This document shows, in pieces, positions 16,966 through 25,848 of a stretch of 64,000 nucleotides of DNA (positions are counted from its first letter, which is position 1; each line of letters starts with the position of its first letter). The stretch lies in contig NZ_SZUA01000002.1 in NCBI RefSeq assembly GCF_005239095.1, positions 1-64,000 of the forward strand. Direction: 5' to 3'. This stretch comes from Luteimonas gilva (GTDB lineage Bacteria > Pseudomonadota > Gammaproteobacteria > Xanthomonadales > Xanthomonadaceae). The translations under genes and the position numbers were made by a program. Under the pieces are notes generated by a model. The model was not told the origin of the DNA. It saw only the letters and a program-made list of their open reading frames with translations, and did not search any database.

Positions 16966-19368
16966 ATGAACACCGCCGACGCCATCGTTGCGAACGAAGA
17001 CCGCAACGCTTCCTTCCTGCTCACGCCGCCGCCCACCGCCACCGCGATGAGCGTGACCAAGCGCAACGGCGGCCGCGAGCCGGTCGATTTGAACAAGATC
17101 GTGCGCGCCGTGCAGCGCTGCTGCGAAGGCCTGCACGCGATCGATCCGATGCGCGTGGCCACCCGCACCATCTCCGGCCTGTACGACGGCGCGAGCACGC
17201 GCGAACTGGACGAATTGTCGATCCGCACCGCCGCGCTGCTGACCGCCGAAGAACCCGAGTACAGCCGGCTCGCGGCCCGCCTGCTGGCGGGCTACATCGC
17301 CAAAGAAGTCGCCGGCCAGGAAATCCACGCCTTCTCGCAATCGATCGCGCGCGGCTTTGATGTCGGCCTGATCAACGACCGCCTGCTGGAATTCGTGCAG
17401 ACCAACGCGCGCAAGCTCAACGACGCCCTGGATCCGTCGCTGGATCTGCATTTCGACTACTTCGGCCTGCGCACGCTCTACGACCGCTACCTGCTGCGCC
17501 ACCCGCACACCCGCAAGGTCATCGAAACGCCGCAGCAATTCTTCCTGCGCATCGCCTGCGCGCTGAGCGAGGACGTGCCCGAAGCCTTGGCGCTGTATCG
17601 CCGGATGGGCAACCTCGACTATCTGCCGAGCTCGCCGACGCTGTTCAACAGCGGCACCACCCACGAGCAGCTCTCGTCCTGCTTCCTGCTGGATTCGCCG
17701 CAGGATTCGCTGGAATCGATCTACCAGAAGTACGGCGACATCGCCCAGCTGTCCAAATTCAGCGGCGGCATCGGCGTCAGCTACACGCGGGTGCGTTCGC
17801 GCGGCTCGCTGATCAAATCGACCAACGGCCATTCCAACGGCATCGTGCCGTGGCTGAAGACGCTGGATTCCTCGGTGGCCGCGGTCAACCAAGGCGGCAA
17901 GCGCAAAGGCGCGGCCTGCGTCTATCTGGAGCCGTGGCACGCCGACGTGGAGGAATTCCTGGAACTGCGCGACAACACCGGCGACGAGGCGCGGCGCACG
18001 CACAATCTGAATCTCGCCAACTGGATTCCCGACCTCTTCATGAAGCGGGTGGAAGCCGGCGGCGAGTGGTCGCTGTTCGACCCGCGCATCGTGCCCGAAT
18101 TCACCGACCTGTTCGGCGAAGCCTTCGAACTCGCCTACGAACAAGCCGAAAAGCAAGGCAAAGCGGTCAAGACCGTGCCGGCGCGAGAACTGTACGGCCG
18201 GATGATGCGCACCCTGGCCCAGACCGGCAACGGCTGGATGACGTTCAAGGACAAGTGCAACCGCGCCAGCAACCAGACCGGCAAGCCCGGCAACGTCATC
18301 CACTTGTCGAACCTGTGCACCGAAATCCTCGAGGTGACTTCGGCCGATGAAACCGCGGTATGCAACTTGGGCTCGATCAACCTCGTCCGCCACTTCGACG
18401 AGGACGGCTATTTCGATTTCGACAAGCTCGGCGAAACCGTGCGCCTGGCGGTGCGCCAGCTGGACCGCGTGATCGACCTGAACTTCTATCCGATCGAATC
18501 GGCGCGCCGCGGCAATCTGCGTTGGCGCCCGGTCGGCCTGGGCGTGATGGGATTGCAGGACGTGTTCTTCAAGCTGCGCCTGCCCTTCGACGGCGAACCG
18601 GCGCGCGCGCTGTCGGCGAAGATCGCCGAGACGATCTATTACTGCGCGCTGGAGACTTCGTGCGAACTGGCCGAAGAACGCGGCCGCCATCCTTCGTTTG
18701 CCGATACGCGCGCCGCCGCGGGCGAGCTGCAGTTCGACGCCTGGAGCGTCGCGCCGGAAAACATAGAACGCTGGGAAGCCCTGCGCGCGCGCATCCGCGA
18801 ACACGGCTTGCGCAATTCGCTGCTGATCGCGATCGCCCCGACCGCGACCATCGCCTCGATCGCCGGCTGCTACGAATGCGTCGAGCCGCAGGTCAGCAAC
18901 CTGTTCAAGCGCGAGACGTTGTCGGGCGACTTCCTGCAGGTCAACCGCTACCTGGTCGTCGAGCTGAAGAAGCTGGGACTGTGGACGCCGGAGATACGCG
19001 ACGCGATCAAGCAGGCCGAAGGTTCGGTCCAGGGCTTGGCCCAAGTGCCGGAAACGCTGCGCGCGATCTACCGCACCGCCTGGGAGATTCCGATGCGCTC
19101 GCTGATCGACATGGCCGCCGACCGAGGTGCCTTTATCGACCAGTCGGCCTCGCTCAATCTGTTCATGGAAAGCCCGAACATCGGCGCGATGTCGTCGATG
19201 TACATGTACGCGTGGAAGAAGGGCATCAAGACGACTTACTACCTGCGTTCGCGGCCGGCGACGAAGATCGCGAAGACGACGGTGGGCGAAGCGGCAGCGG
19301 CAGTGGCGCCGAGCGACGCGGTCGCCTGCTCGCTGGAAAATCCGGAATCCTGCGAGGCGTGCCAGTGA
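16966..19368 (+). CDS. nrdA: Class Ia ribonucleotide reductase alpha subunit NrdA
   Basis: An 800-residue catalytic subunit that reduces ribonucleoside diphosphates to deoxy forms. The N-terminal ATP-cone, starting at about residue 28 (VTKRNGGREPVDLNK), provides allosteric control. Active-site features are SSCFLL (first redox cysteine), NLCTEI (radical cysteine with Asn and Glu), CNLGS (second redox cysteine) and the C-terminal pair in ESCEACQ that exchanges electrons with thioredoxin or glutaredoxin. The ATG at 16966 follows AAGAGGACATCACC, a good ribosome-binding site. Expression is probably controlled by NrdR and by the B12 riboswitch. The gene is followed 4 bases later by the four-helix-bundle cassette that separates it from nrdB. 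Confidence 0.97.
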   Translation: MNTADAIVANEDRNASFLLTPPPTATAMSVTKRNGGREPVDLNKIVRAVQRCCEGLHAIDPMRVATRTISGLYDGASTRELDELSIRTAALLTAEEPEYSRLAARLLAGYIAKEVAGQEIHAFSQSIARGFDVGLINDRLLEFVQTNARKLNDALDPSLDLHFDYFGLRTLYDRYLLRHPHTRKVIETPQQFFLRIACALSEDVPEALALYRRMGNLDYLPSSPTLFNSGTTHEQLSSCFLLDSPQDSLESIYQKYGDIAQLSKFSGGIGVSYTRVRSRGSLIKSTNGHSNGIVPWLKTLDSSVAAVNQGGKRKGAACVYLEPWHADVEEFLELRDNTGDEARRTHNLNLANWIPDLFMKRVEAGGEWSLFDPRIVPEFTDLFGEAFELAYEQAEKQGKAVKTVPARELYGRMMRTLAQTGNGWMTFKDKCNRASNQTGKPGNVIHLSNLCTEILEVTSADETAVCNLGSINLVRHFDEDGYFDFDKLGETVRLAVRQLDRVIDLNFYPIESARRGNLRWRPVGLGVMGLQDVFFKLRLPFDGEPARALSAKIAETIYYCALETSCELAEERGRHPSFADTRAAAGELQFDAWSVAPENIERWEALRARIREHGLRNSLLIAIAPTATIASIAGCYECVEPQVSNLFKRETLSGDFLQVNRYLVVELKKLGLWTPEIRDAIKQAEGSVQGLAQVPETLRAIYRTAWEIPMRSLIDMAADRGAFIDQSASLNLFMESPNIGAMSSMYMYAWKKGIKTTYYLRSRPATKIAKTTVGEAAAAVAPSDAVACSLENPESCEACQ

Positions 19369-19372
19369 AGCA

Positions 19373-19873
19373 GGAACTAGTGGTGAGGAACTAGGAATTA
19401 GTAGGGGTGTGGCGGAGCTGCCTGCGTAGGCTGGTAAGCATTTTGCTGATTTCGACGATCAACGACATCGCATCGGCCAACGATCGCTCCGTCAACCAAC
19501 CTAGTTTCAAGCAAAGGAGAAGCTGGGTGTGCAATTCGGATAGCGATCCATGTGCGATTGCGAGGAACTGACGCTTCTCCTTTCTGGATTCTCGCGTCCA
19601 TCCTTCTGCGATGTTGCTCGGAACGGAGATCGCCGCCCTGGTGATCTGCAACCTGATTCCGAACCGCTCCACGCTAGGTAACGATGTCGATTGCCGGCAC
19701 ACCGACTCGGCCAATTGCATCGCCTTGTTCCAGACAACCGCATTCCTGTAATTCACGCGTCACCTCGCAGTCGATTCAAGCCTGGCATCCCAAACCCAGT
19801 TTCGCTCTAGGAAAACCTTTATGACCGCGTCAGAAAATGCCCTGCTAGTTTCTAGTTCCTCACCACTAATTCC
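19373..19873. mobile_element. Four-helix-bundle cassette with 34-bp inverted ends
   Basis: Positions 19373-19406 and 19840-19873 are inverted copies, matching at 30 of 34 bases by my count. Each contains two copies of GGAACTAG (one GGAATTAG on the right) with a 6-base spacer. The only gene inside is the minus-strand four-helix-bundle gene, whose TAG stop lies in the left end. The right end lies inside the nrdB coding region, and the nrdB ATG is also inside the cassette. No transposase is present and no target duplication was found by eye. A short relative sits in the riboswitch. Confidence 0.75.
19391..19756 (-). CDS. Four-helix bundle protein (23S rRNA IVP / Avd-like)
   Basis: A 121-residue helical protein of the S23-type family. 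Typical motifs are YRNAVVWNKAMQLAESV, GIRLQITRAAISVPSNIAEG and KEKRQFLAIAHGSLSELHTQL. Relatives are encoded in intervening sequences of 23S rRNA genes, and the Avd protein of diversity-generating retroelements has the same fold; the function of stand-alone copies is unknown. It runs against nrdA and nrdB, between them, and is visibly less GC-rich than its neighbours, suggesting transfer. The last codons and stop (TPTNS, TAG) are formed by the element's inverted end. Confidence 0.9.
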   Translation of the reverse strand: MNYRNAVVWNKAMQLAESVCRQSTSLPSVERFGIRLQITRAAISVPSNIAEGWTRESRKEKRQFLAIAHGSLSELHTQLLLCLKLGWLTERSLADAMSLIVEISKMLTSLRRQLRHTPTNS

Positions 19874-20873
19874 TTGCCTTCTCTCCCCCGGCTTCGAACT
19901 CACCCTGCGCCCGATGCGCTACCCGCAGTTCTACGAGATGTACCGCAACGCGATCCGCAACACCTGGACGGTGGAGGAAGTCGACTTCGCGCTGGACGTC
20001 AACGACCTGAAGCACAAATTCGGGCCAGCCGAACGCCATTTGATCGAGCGCCTGGTCGCGTTCTTCGCCACCGGCGATTCGATCGTGTCCAACAACCTGG
20101 TGCTGAACCTGTACCAGCACATCAACGCGCCCGAGGCGCGGATGTATCTGTCGCGGCAGCTGTACGAGGAAGCGCTGCACGTGCAGTTTTACCTGACCTT
20201 GCTCGACACCTACCTGCCGGACCCGAACGAACGCGCCAAGGCCTTCGCCGCGGTCGAGAACATCCCTTCGATCCGCAAGAAGGCCGAGTTCTGCTTCAAA
20301 TGGATCGACTCGATCCAAGACCTGCAGCGGCTCGAGACGCGCGAGCAGCGCCGGCGCTTCCTGTTGAACCTGGTCTGCTTCGCCGGGTGCATCGAAGGCT
20401 TGTTCTTCTTCGGCGCCTTCGCCTACGTCTACTACCTGCGTTCGCGCGGCCTGCTGCACGGCCTGGCTTCCGGCACCAACTGGGTGTTCCGCGACGAAAG
20501 CTGCCACATGGCCTTCGCATTCGAAGTGATCCGCACCGCGCGCGAAGAAGAGCCGGACCTGTTCGACGACGACTTCCGCGCGCAAGTGCTGCAGATGATG
20601 TCCGAAGCGGTGGATTGCGAGGCCGCGTTCGCCGAAGACACGCTGTCCGGCGGCGTCGCCGGCCTGTCGCTGAGGGATATGCGCCAGTACTTGGAATACT
20701 GCGCCGACCAGCGCCTGGCTCAGCTCGGCATGCTCAAGCATTTCGGCGCGCGCAATCCGTTCCCGTTCATGGATCTGCAGGACGTGCAGGAACTGACCAA
20801 TTTCTTCGAGCGCCGCGTATCGGCTTACCAAGTCGGCGTGCAGGGCGAGGTCGGCTTCGATCATGCCTTCTGA
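19821..20873 (+). CDS. nrdB: Class Ia ribonucleotide reductase beta subunit NrdB
   Basis: A 350-residue di-iron radical subunit. Ligand and radical residues are preserved in EALHVQFY (Glu117, His120, radical Tyr124), with later metal ligands in the CFAGCIEGLFFFG and DESCHMAF regions. The core begins at LLSPGFELTLRPMRYPQFY. The N-terminus is odd: residues 11-18 (SSSSPLIP) are encoded by the right inverted end of the cassette, and the ATG itself lies inside the cassette, 10 bases after AGGA. A later start at the ATG near 19914 would lose conserved residues and has no clear ribosome-binding site. The stop overlaps the thioesterase gene by 11 bases. Confidence 0.95.
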   Translation: MTASENALLVSSSSPLIPCLLSPGFELTLRPMRYPQFYEMYRNAIRNTWTVEEVDFALDVNDLKHKFGPAERHLIERLVAFFATGDSIVSNNLVLNLYQHINAPEARMYLSRQLYEEALHVQFYLTLLDTYLPDPNERAKAFAAVENIPSIRKKAEFCFKWIDSIQDLQRLETREQRRRFLLNLVCFAGCIEGLFFFGAFAYVYYLRSRGLLHGLASGTNWVFRDESCHMAFAFEVIRTAREEEPDLFDDDFRAQVLQMMSEAVDCEAAFAEDTLSGGVAGLSLRDMRQYLEYCADQRLAQLGMLKHFGARNPFPFMDLQDVQELTNFFERRVSAYQVGVQGEVGFDHAF

Positions 20874-21264
20874 TTCGGGCGGAACGCCCGCACCCATCGA
20901 GGCGCGGCTATTGGAGATGGTCTTCCCGGACCACACCAACCACCTCGGCACCCTGTTCGGCGGGCAAGCGCTGGCGTGGATGGACAAAGCGGCCTTCATC
21001 GCCGCTTCGCGTTACGCGCGCCGCAGCGTCGTCACCGCGCGTTCGGAGCAGGTGGATTTCCGATTGCCGATCCGGCAGGGCCAATTGGTCGAAGCCGTCG
21101 CGCGGATCGTTGAAGTCGGCCGCAGTTCGATGCAGGTGGAAGTGGAGCTGATCGCCGAAGATCTGCTCAGCGGCGAACGCGAGCCGTGCACGCGCGGCCG
21201 GTTCGTGATGATCGCGTTGGATGCGCGCGGCCGACCCACAGCGGTGCCTTCGTTGCCGGCATAG
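20863..21264 (+). CDS. Acyl-CoA thioesterase, YciA-like hotdog protein
   Basis: A 133-residue hotdog-fold thioesterase. The helix-region motif HTNHLGTLFGGQALAWMDKAAFIAA, followed by VTARSEQVDF and a strand-rich end, matches the YciA/acyl-CoA hydrolase group that splits acyl-CoA to free acid and CoA. Its start codon lies within the last codons of nrdB (11-base overlap), so translation is coupled to nrdB although there is no obvious metabolic link. Confidence 0.87.
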   Translation: MPSDSGGTPAPIEARLLEMVFPDHTNHLGTLFGGQALAWMDKAAFIAASRYARRSVVTARSEQVDFRLPIRQGQLVEAVARIVEVGRSSMQVEVELIAEDLLSGEREPCTRGRFVMIALDARGRPTAVPSLPA

Positions 21265-21346
21265 GGCGCGGTGTCAGGCCGTTCCTCTTTTGTTAGACAG
21301 GAAGAGAATCCAGTCGCGCTGCGTTCGTATCGGATAATCTGGCCGC

Positions 21347-22144
21347 ATGTTCGATGCTTATTTGGCCCGTTGGGCCCTGACTCCCGACGGTCCGCCGCTG
21401 CACACCCACAGCAGCGACCTCTTGCCCGTGCGCTATCGCGACCGCCCCGCGATGCTGAAGATCGCGCGCGAAGCCGAAGAAAAGCTCGGCGGACTGCTGA
21501 TGCGATGGTGGGACGGCGACGGCGCCGCGCCCGTGCTCGCGTACGAAGGCGACGCGTTGCTGCTCGAGCGCGCGATGGGCACGCGCTCGCTGGCGTGGAT
21601 GGCCGGCAACGGCCAGGACGACGAGGCGGCGCGCATCCTCTGCGCCGCCGCCGCGCGTTTGCATGCGCCGCGCGCGAAGCCTTTGCCGGAGTTGATCGGG
21701 CTGGAACCCTGGTTCGAGCAATTGTGGCCGGCGCCGTCGAAGTACGGCGGCATCTTCGCCGAGTCGGCGCGCACCGCGCGCCTGTTGCTGGACGATCCGC
21801 AGGATAGCGTCGCGCTGCACGGCGATCTGCACCACGACAACGTGCTCGATTTCGGCGAACGCGGCTGGTTGGCGATCGATCCCAAACGCCTGCACGGCGA
21901 GCGCGGTTTCGATTACGCCAATATCTTCTGCAATCCGGAAGAACGCACCGACGTGGCGCAGGAGCGTTTCGGGCGACGCGTCGAGATCGTCGTCGAGGCG
22001 TCAGGCATCGAGCGGCGACGCTTGTTGCAATGGATCCTGGCCTGGTGCGGTTTGTCCGCGGCCTGGCGATTGGACGACGGCCAGAGCGCGGAGATCGATC
22101 TGCCTATCGCGGAGCTCGCTCTCGCCGAGCTCAACTCTTTGTAG
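21347..22144 (+). CDS. Aminoglycoside/hydroxyurea phosphotransferase-like kinase
   Basis: A 265-residue protein-kinase-like phosphotransferase of the APH(6)/Hur type. The catalytic loop HGDLHHDNVLDFG (about 163-175) and the metal-binding LAIDPKRLHGERGFDYAN segment are clear, and an ATP lysine is likely in AMLKIAREAEEK. The family includes streptomycin 6-kinases and hydroxyurea phosphotransferase, so a detoxifying role is possible; the substrate is not predictable. There is no Shine-Dalgarno, and GATAAT at 21333-21338 lies 8 bases before the ATG. The stop codon TAG is the first part of a family B repeat (GTAGAGCGG). Confidence 0.82.
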   Translation: MFDAYLARWALTPDGPPLHTHSSDLLPVRYRDRPAMLKIAREAEEKLGGLLMRWWDGDGAAPVLAYEGDALLLERAMGTRSLAWMAGNGQDDEAARILCAAAARLHAPRAKPLPELIGLEPWFEQLWPAPSKYGGIFAESARTARLLLDDPQDSVALHGDLHHDNVLDFGERGWLAIDPKRLHGERGFDYANIFCNPEERTDVAQERFGRRVEIVVEASGIERRRLLQWILAWCGLSAAWRLDDGQSAEIDLPIAELALAELNSL

Positions 22145-22296
22145 AGCGGGCGAACCCCGCTGTTTTTAGTCCTCCCCTCAAGGGAGGGTTGTGTGGGGAT
22201 GGGTTTCGAGCCGCGGCGTGAACCCATCCCCAGCCTTCCCCCTTGAAGGGGAAGGAGACAAGCAAAGCAACGGAGCAAGCTCCGCTCTACACAAGC
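22140..22296. repeat. Dispersed repeats, families B and D, after the kinase gene
   Basis: A family B head (TTTGTAGAGCGGG) forms the end of the kinase gene. It is followed by a D-like pair (CCTCCCCTCAAGGGAGG near 22171-22187 and CCCCTTGAAGGGG near 22240-22252, with GGGGATGGGTT and AACCCATCCCC pairing between them). An inverted B copy (GGAGCAAGCTCCGCTCTAC) follows near 22272-22290. Confidence 0.8.
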
Positions 22297-22301
22297 AAAA
22301 A

Positions 22302-22925
22302 TCAGCCTTTGGCCTCGGCGTAACGCCGCGCCACTTCCTTCCAGTCGATCACGTTGTAGAACGCGGCGATGTATTCGGGTCGGCGGTTCTGGTACTTCAG
22401 GTAATACGCGTGTTCCCACACGTCCAAGCCGAGGATCGGCGTATGGCCGGAGCCGACGCCCTTCATCAGCGGGCTGTCCTGGTTGCCGCTGTCTTCCACC
22501 GCCAACTTGCCCTTGCCGTCGACGACCAGCCAAGCCCAGCCGCTGCCGAAACGGCCGACCGCGGCCTTGGTGAAGGCTTCCTTGAATTTGTCGAAGCCGC
22601 CGAGATCGCTGTCGATCGCTTTCGCCAAATCGCCGTCGGGCTGGCCGCCGCCGTCGGGACTCATCACCGTCCAGAACAAGCTGTGGTTGGCATGGCCGCC
22701 GCCGTGGTTGCGCACCGCGCCGCGCTTGGCTTCGGGCACGGCGTCCAGATCGCGGATCAGCGCTTCGACCGGCTTGTCGGCCAGCGGCGTGCCGTCGACC
22801 GCTTCGTTGAGCTTGTCGACATAGGTCTGGTGGTGCTTGGTGTGGTGGATTTCCATCGTCTTCGCGTCGACGTGCGGTTCGAGCGCGTCGTAGGCGTAAG
22901 GCAGTTTGGGAAGCGTGTAAGCCAT
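22302..22925 (-). CDS. sodA: Superoxide dismutase, Mn-type
   Basis: A 207-residue Fe/Mn superoxide dismutase that converts superoxide to peroxide and oxygen in the cytoplasm. Metal ligands are in [20 protein letters not shown] and [23 protein letters not shown] and NQDSPLM favour the manganese form. The start [18 protein letters not shown] is standard and follows GGAGCAGGACG; the 18-residue upstream extension is rejected. It is a single gene with a 131-bp leader region in which I see no defined operator. Confidence 0.96.
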   Translation of the reverse strand: MAYTLPKLPYAYDALEPHVDAKTMEIHHTKHHQTYVDKLNEAVDGTPLADKPVEALIRDLDAVPEAKRGAVRNHGGGHANHSLFWTVMSPDGGGQPDGDLAKAIDSDLGGFDKFKEAFTKAAVGRFGSGWAWLVVDGKGKLAVEDSGNQDSPLMKGVGSGHTPILGLDVWEHAYYLKYQNRRPEYIAAFYNVIDWKEVARRYAEAKG

Positions 22926-23056
22926 CGTCCTGCTCCATCGTGGGGGTTGGCGCAACCGATATGGCGCCTGCCCGCGCATGATGGAAGAGCGGCGATGAAA
23001 GAGCCGTCAGGACGATGTGTTGCGCGGTGCTGCGGCGCGCTCAAGTTAAGACCGCG

Positions 23057-24433
23057 TCAACTCGCCTGCTGCGCCAAGCGGCGTCGGCGGACGACGCTGA
23101 GCGCCGCGTACAGCGCGATGAGCAATGCCAAAGCGCCGCCGAGCGCCATCCATTCCTTGGCGGTCAACGTCGCCACGATCGCGGTCATGGCCAGCACCGA
23201 AATCAGCGGCACCAGGATCGCGCCTCCCGGCAGCACGAAGGGTTCGCCGCGTTCGCGCAGGTCCAACCGTTGCAAGCGCCAAGCCGACGCGCACACCAGG
23301 ATGTAGACCAGGCAGTTGCCGCCGCCGGAAATCAGCACCAGCGCGTCGAAGCCGCCGGACACCAACGACGACACGTCCAGCACGCTGGCCAAAGCCAAGA
23401 CGCAAGCGCAACCGGCGTGGGCGGTGATCGCGAGCAGCGGGACGCGGTATTTGGCGCTGACCGCGCCGAAAGCGCTGGGCAGATAGCCGTCGCGGCCGAG
23501 CGCGTAGACCAGGCGCGACGTGCCGAGCAGATTGCCCATCAGGAAGCCGAGCATCGACACGCACGCGGTGAGCAGCAACAGCACGCGCGCCGGCTGCCAC
23601 AGCGCGCCGGCGGTGTCGGCCAGCGGCACGCCGCTTTTGCCGAGCGCAAGCCCGAGCACGCCCTGGCTGACGATCTGCAGGCCCAGATACAGCAGCACTA
23701 CCAGCAGGATCGCGGCGATCGTCGCGCGCGGCACGCTGCGCGACACGTCGCGCACTTCGCCCGACGGGATCAGCGCGGTCTCCATGCCGGAGTAGGCGAA
23801 CATCACCAACACCATCGAGGTGCCCATCGCGCCCCACGACGGCACGTCGGTCCAGTTCACCTGCGTCCAATCGACGAAGAACAGGCCCACCGCGGTCAGC
23901 AGGAACAGCGGCGTCAGTTTCAGCGTCGCCAGGGTGGCGATCGCGCGCGCGCCGAGCTTCACGCCGAACGCGTTCAACAGGAAGATGATCAGATAGACGC
24001 CGGCCAACAGCGCCGCGCGCATTTGCGGCGTTTCGAACGCGGGGAACAAGCTGGCGACCTGCACGCCCAGTGCGGCGGCGACGCCGGCGCTGGAAGCGAC
24101 GTTGCTGATCCACATCAACGCGCCGGCGACGAAACCGGCGAACGGCCCGAACGCCGCGCTGGCGTAGGTGTAAGGCCCGCCCGTCGCCGCCGCGCGGCTG
24201 CCGACCGCGGCGAAGCATAAGGCGACCGGCAGGATCGCCAGCGCGCCGGCGATCAACGCCAGCGGCGCGGCCGCGCCCATTTGCGCCGACAGCGTGGCCG
24301 GCATCTTGAAGATGCCGGCGCCGACGATGATGTTGATCACCGCCGCGGTCAACGCGAACGATCCCACCGCGCGCACCAACGCGGCCTCGCCTTGCAATGC
24401 GCCGCCGTGGGGGGCGGATCGTGGATCGCTCAT
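23057..24433 (-). CDS. APC-family amino acid permease
   Basis: A 458-residue transporter with about 12 hydrophobic helices. The first-helix motif NIIVGAGIFKMPATL (APC superfamily substrate site) and the later FAYSGMETALIPSGEVRD are characteristic of amino acid/polyamine/organocation permeases. The substrate cannot be assigned. It lies convergent to nothing and is divergent from the M20 amidohydrolase, which releases amino acids from acylated or peptide substrates, so a linked uptake-hydrolysis role is possible but unproven. Confidence 0.9.
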   Translation of the reverse strand: MSDPRSAPHGGALQGEAALVRAVGSFALTAAVINIIVGAGIFKMPATLSAQMGAAAPLALIAGALAILPVALCFAAVGSRAAATGGPYTYASAAFGPFAGFVAGALMWISNVASSAGVAAALGVQVASLFPAFETPQMRAALLAGVYLIIFLLNAFGVKLGARAIATLATLKLTPLFLLTAVGLFFVDWTQVNWTDVPSWGAMGTSMVLVMFAYSGMETALIPSGEVRDVSRSVPRATIAAILLVVLLYLGLQIVSQGVLGLALGKSGVPLADTAGALWQPARVLLLLTACVSMLGFLMGNLLGTSRLVYALGRDGYLPSAFGAVSAKYRVPLLAITAHAGCACVLALASVLDVSSLVSGGFDALVLISGGGNCLVYILVCASAWRLQRLDLRERGEPFVLPGGAILVPLISVLAMTAIVATLTAKEWMALGGALALLIALYAALSVVRRRRLAQQAS

Positions 24434-24529
24434 GGTCGGCCTCGTTCCCGGACGGCGCAGACTCGCACGGACCCGCCCCCGGACGCGAGTGCTGGGTTAG
24501 CATCGCTGCGTTCCGGACGGAGCCCGACG

Positions 24530-25837
24530 ATGCGATTCCTCACCCTGGCCGCGCTCGGCGCGTTGATGTCGATCGCTCCGCAAGCCGACGCCGCGGACGC
24601 CGATGCCCTGGCCGCGAAGGTCGACGCGAAGGTGCTGGCCTGGCGCCGCGACCTCCACCAGCACCCCGAACTCGGCAACCGCGAAACGCGCACCGCCAAA
24701 CTGGTCGCCGACCATCTGCGCAAGCTCGGCTTGCAGCCCAAGACCGGCGTCGCCCACACCGGCGTGACCGCACTGCTGAAAGGCGGCAAGCCCGGGCCGC
24801 GGATCGCCTTGCGCGCCGACATGGACGCGTTGCCGGTGACCGAACGCAATGCGCTGCCGTTCGCATCCAAGACCACCGCCACCTTCCGCGGCGAAACCGT
24901 CGGCGTGATGCACGCCTGCGGCCACGATGCGCACACCGCGATCCTGATGGGCGTGGCCGAAGCGCTGGTCGCGATGAAGGCCGAACTGCCGGGCGAGGTG
25001 CTGTTCGTATTCCAACCGGCGGAAGAAGGCCCGCCGGACGGCGAGCGCGGCGGCGCACCGCTAATGCTGGAACAAGGCTTGTTCGCCGATTCCAAACCCG
25101 ACGCGGTGTTCGGCCTGCACGTATTCAGCACGCTCAACGCCGGCCAGATCGGCTTGCGCGCGGGGCCGACGATGGCCGCTTCCGACCGGTTCGAACTCAC
25201 CGTGAAGGGACGCCAGACGCACGGCTCGCGGCCGTGGAGCGGGGTCGATCCGATCGTGGCGACCGCGCAGATCATCGACAACGCGCAGACCATCGTCAGC
25301 CGCCAGATGGACATCAGCAAGCAGCCGGTGGTGCTCACCTTCGGCGCGGTCAAGGGCGGCGTGCGCCACAACATCATTCCCGATCAAGTGCAGACCATCG
25401 GCACCATCCGCACCTTCGACGAAGGCATGCGCCAGGACGTGTTCGCGCGCTTGAAGAACCTCGCCGAACACGTCGCCGCCGCGCACGGCGCTACGGTCGA
25501 CGCGAAGATTCCGCTGGAAACCGAAGGCAACCCGGTCACCGTCAACGATCCCGCGCTGGCCGCGCGGATGCGGCCGAGCTTGGAGAAGATCGCGGGCGCG
25601 CAGAACGTGGTCGACATGCCGCTGGTGATGGGTTCGGAGGATTTCTCGTATTACGCGCGGCAAGCGCCGGGGCTGTTCTTCTTCGTCGGCGCGACGCCGC
25701 AAGGGCAAGACGCCTCGAAGGCGCCGAGCAACCATTCGCCGGAATTCTTCTTGGACGAATCGGCACTGAAGCTGGGTACGCGGGCGATGCTGCAGGTGGC
25801 TTTGGATTATCTGCACGGCGGCGCAGCCGCGAAGTAG
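24530..25837 (+). CDS. Exported M20 family amidohydrolase
   Basis: A 435-residue metallo-amidohydrolase with a signal peptide (MRFLTLAALGALMSIAPQADA). Metal-site motifs are HQHPELGN, MHACGHDAHTA, QPAEEGPPDG and the dimer-domain start QTHGSRPWSGVDP, as in N-acyl-amino-acid amidohydrolases (AmiA/HipO-like). It is likely to cleave acylated amino acids or small peptides in the periplasm. The start is at the ATG giving the signal peptide. A family D repeat follows 12 bases after the stop. Confidence 0.92.
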   Translation: MRFLTLAALGALMSIAPQADAADADALAAKVDAKVLAWRRDLHQHPELGNRETRTAKLVADHLRKLGLQPKTGVAHTGVTALLKGGKPGPRIALRADMDALPVTERNALPFASKTTATFRGETVGVMHACGHDAHTAILMGVAEALVAMKAELPGEVLFVFQPAEEGPPDGERGGAPLMLEQGLFADSKPDAVFGLHVFSTLNAGQIGLRAGPTMAASDRFELTVKGRQTHGSRPWSGVDPIVATAQIIDNAQTIVSRQMDISKQPVVLTFGAVKGGVRHNIIPDQVQTIGTIRTFDEGMRQDVFARLKNLAEHVAAAHGATVDAKIPLETEGNPVTVNDPALAARMRPSLEKIAGAQNVVDMPLVMGSEDFSYYARQAPGLFFFVGATPQGQDASKAPSNHSPEFFLDESALKLGTRAMLQVALDYLHGGAAAK

Positions 25838-25848
25838 CCGCGCTTTAG

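Noticed and set aside
16681-19044. Very long antisense open frame opposite nrdA
   Set aside because: High GC produces long open antisense frames; its protein is a histidine/arginine/alanine-rich shadow of nrdA codons.
22140-22296. Possible CRISPR-like array because of repeated GGAGCAAGCTCCG units
   Set aside because: Units are inverted, unequal in spacing and few; they are palindromic dispersed repeats found all along the window, with no cas genes.
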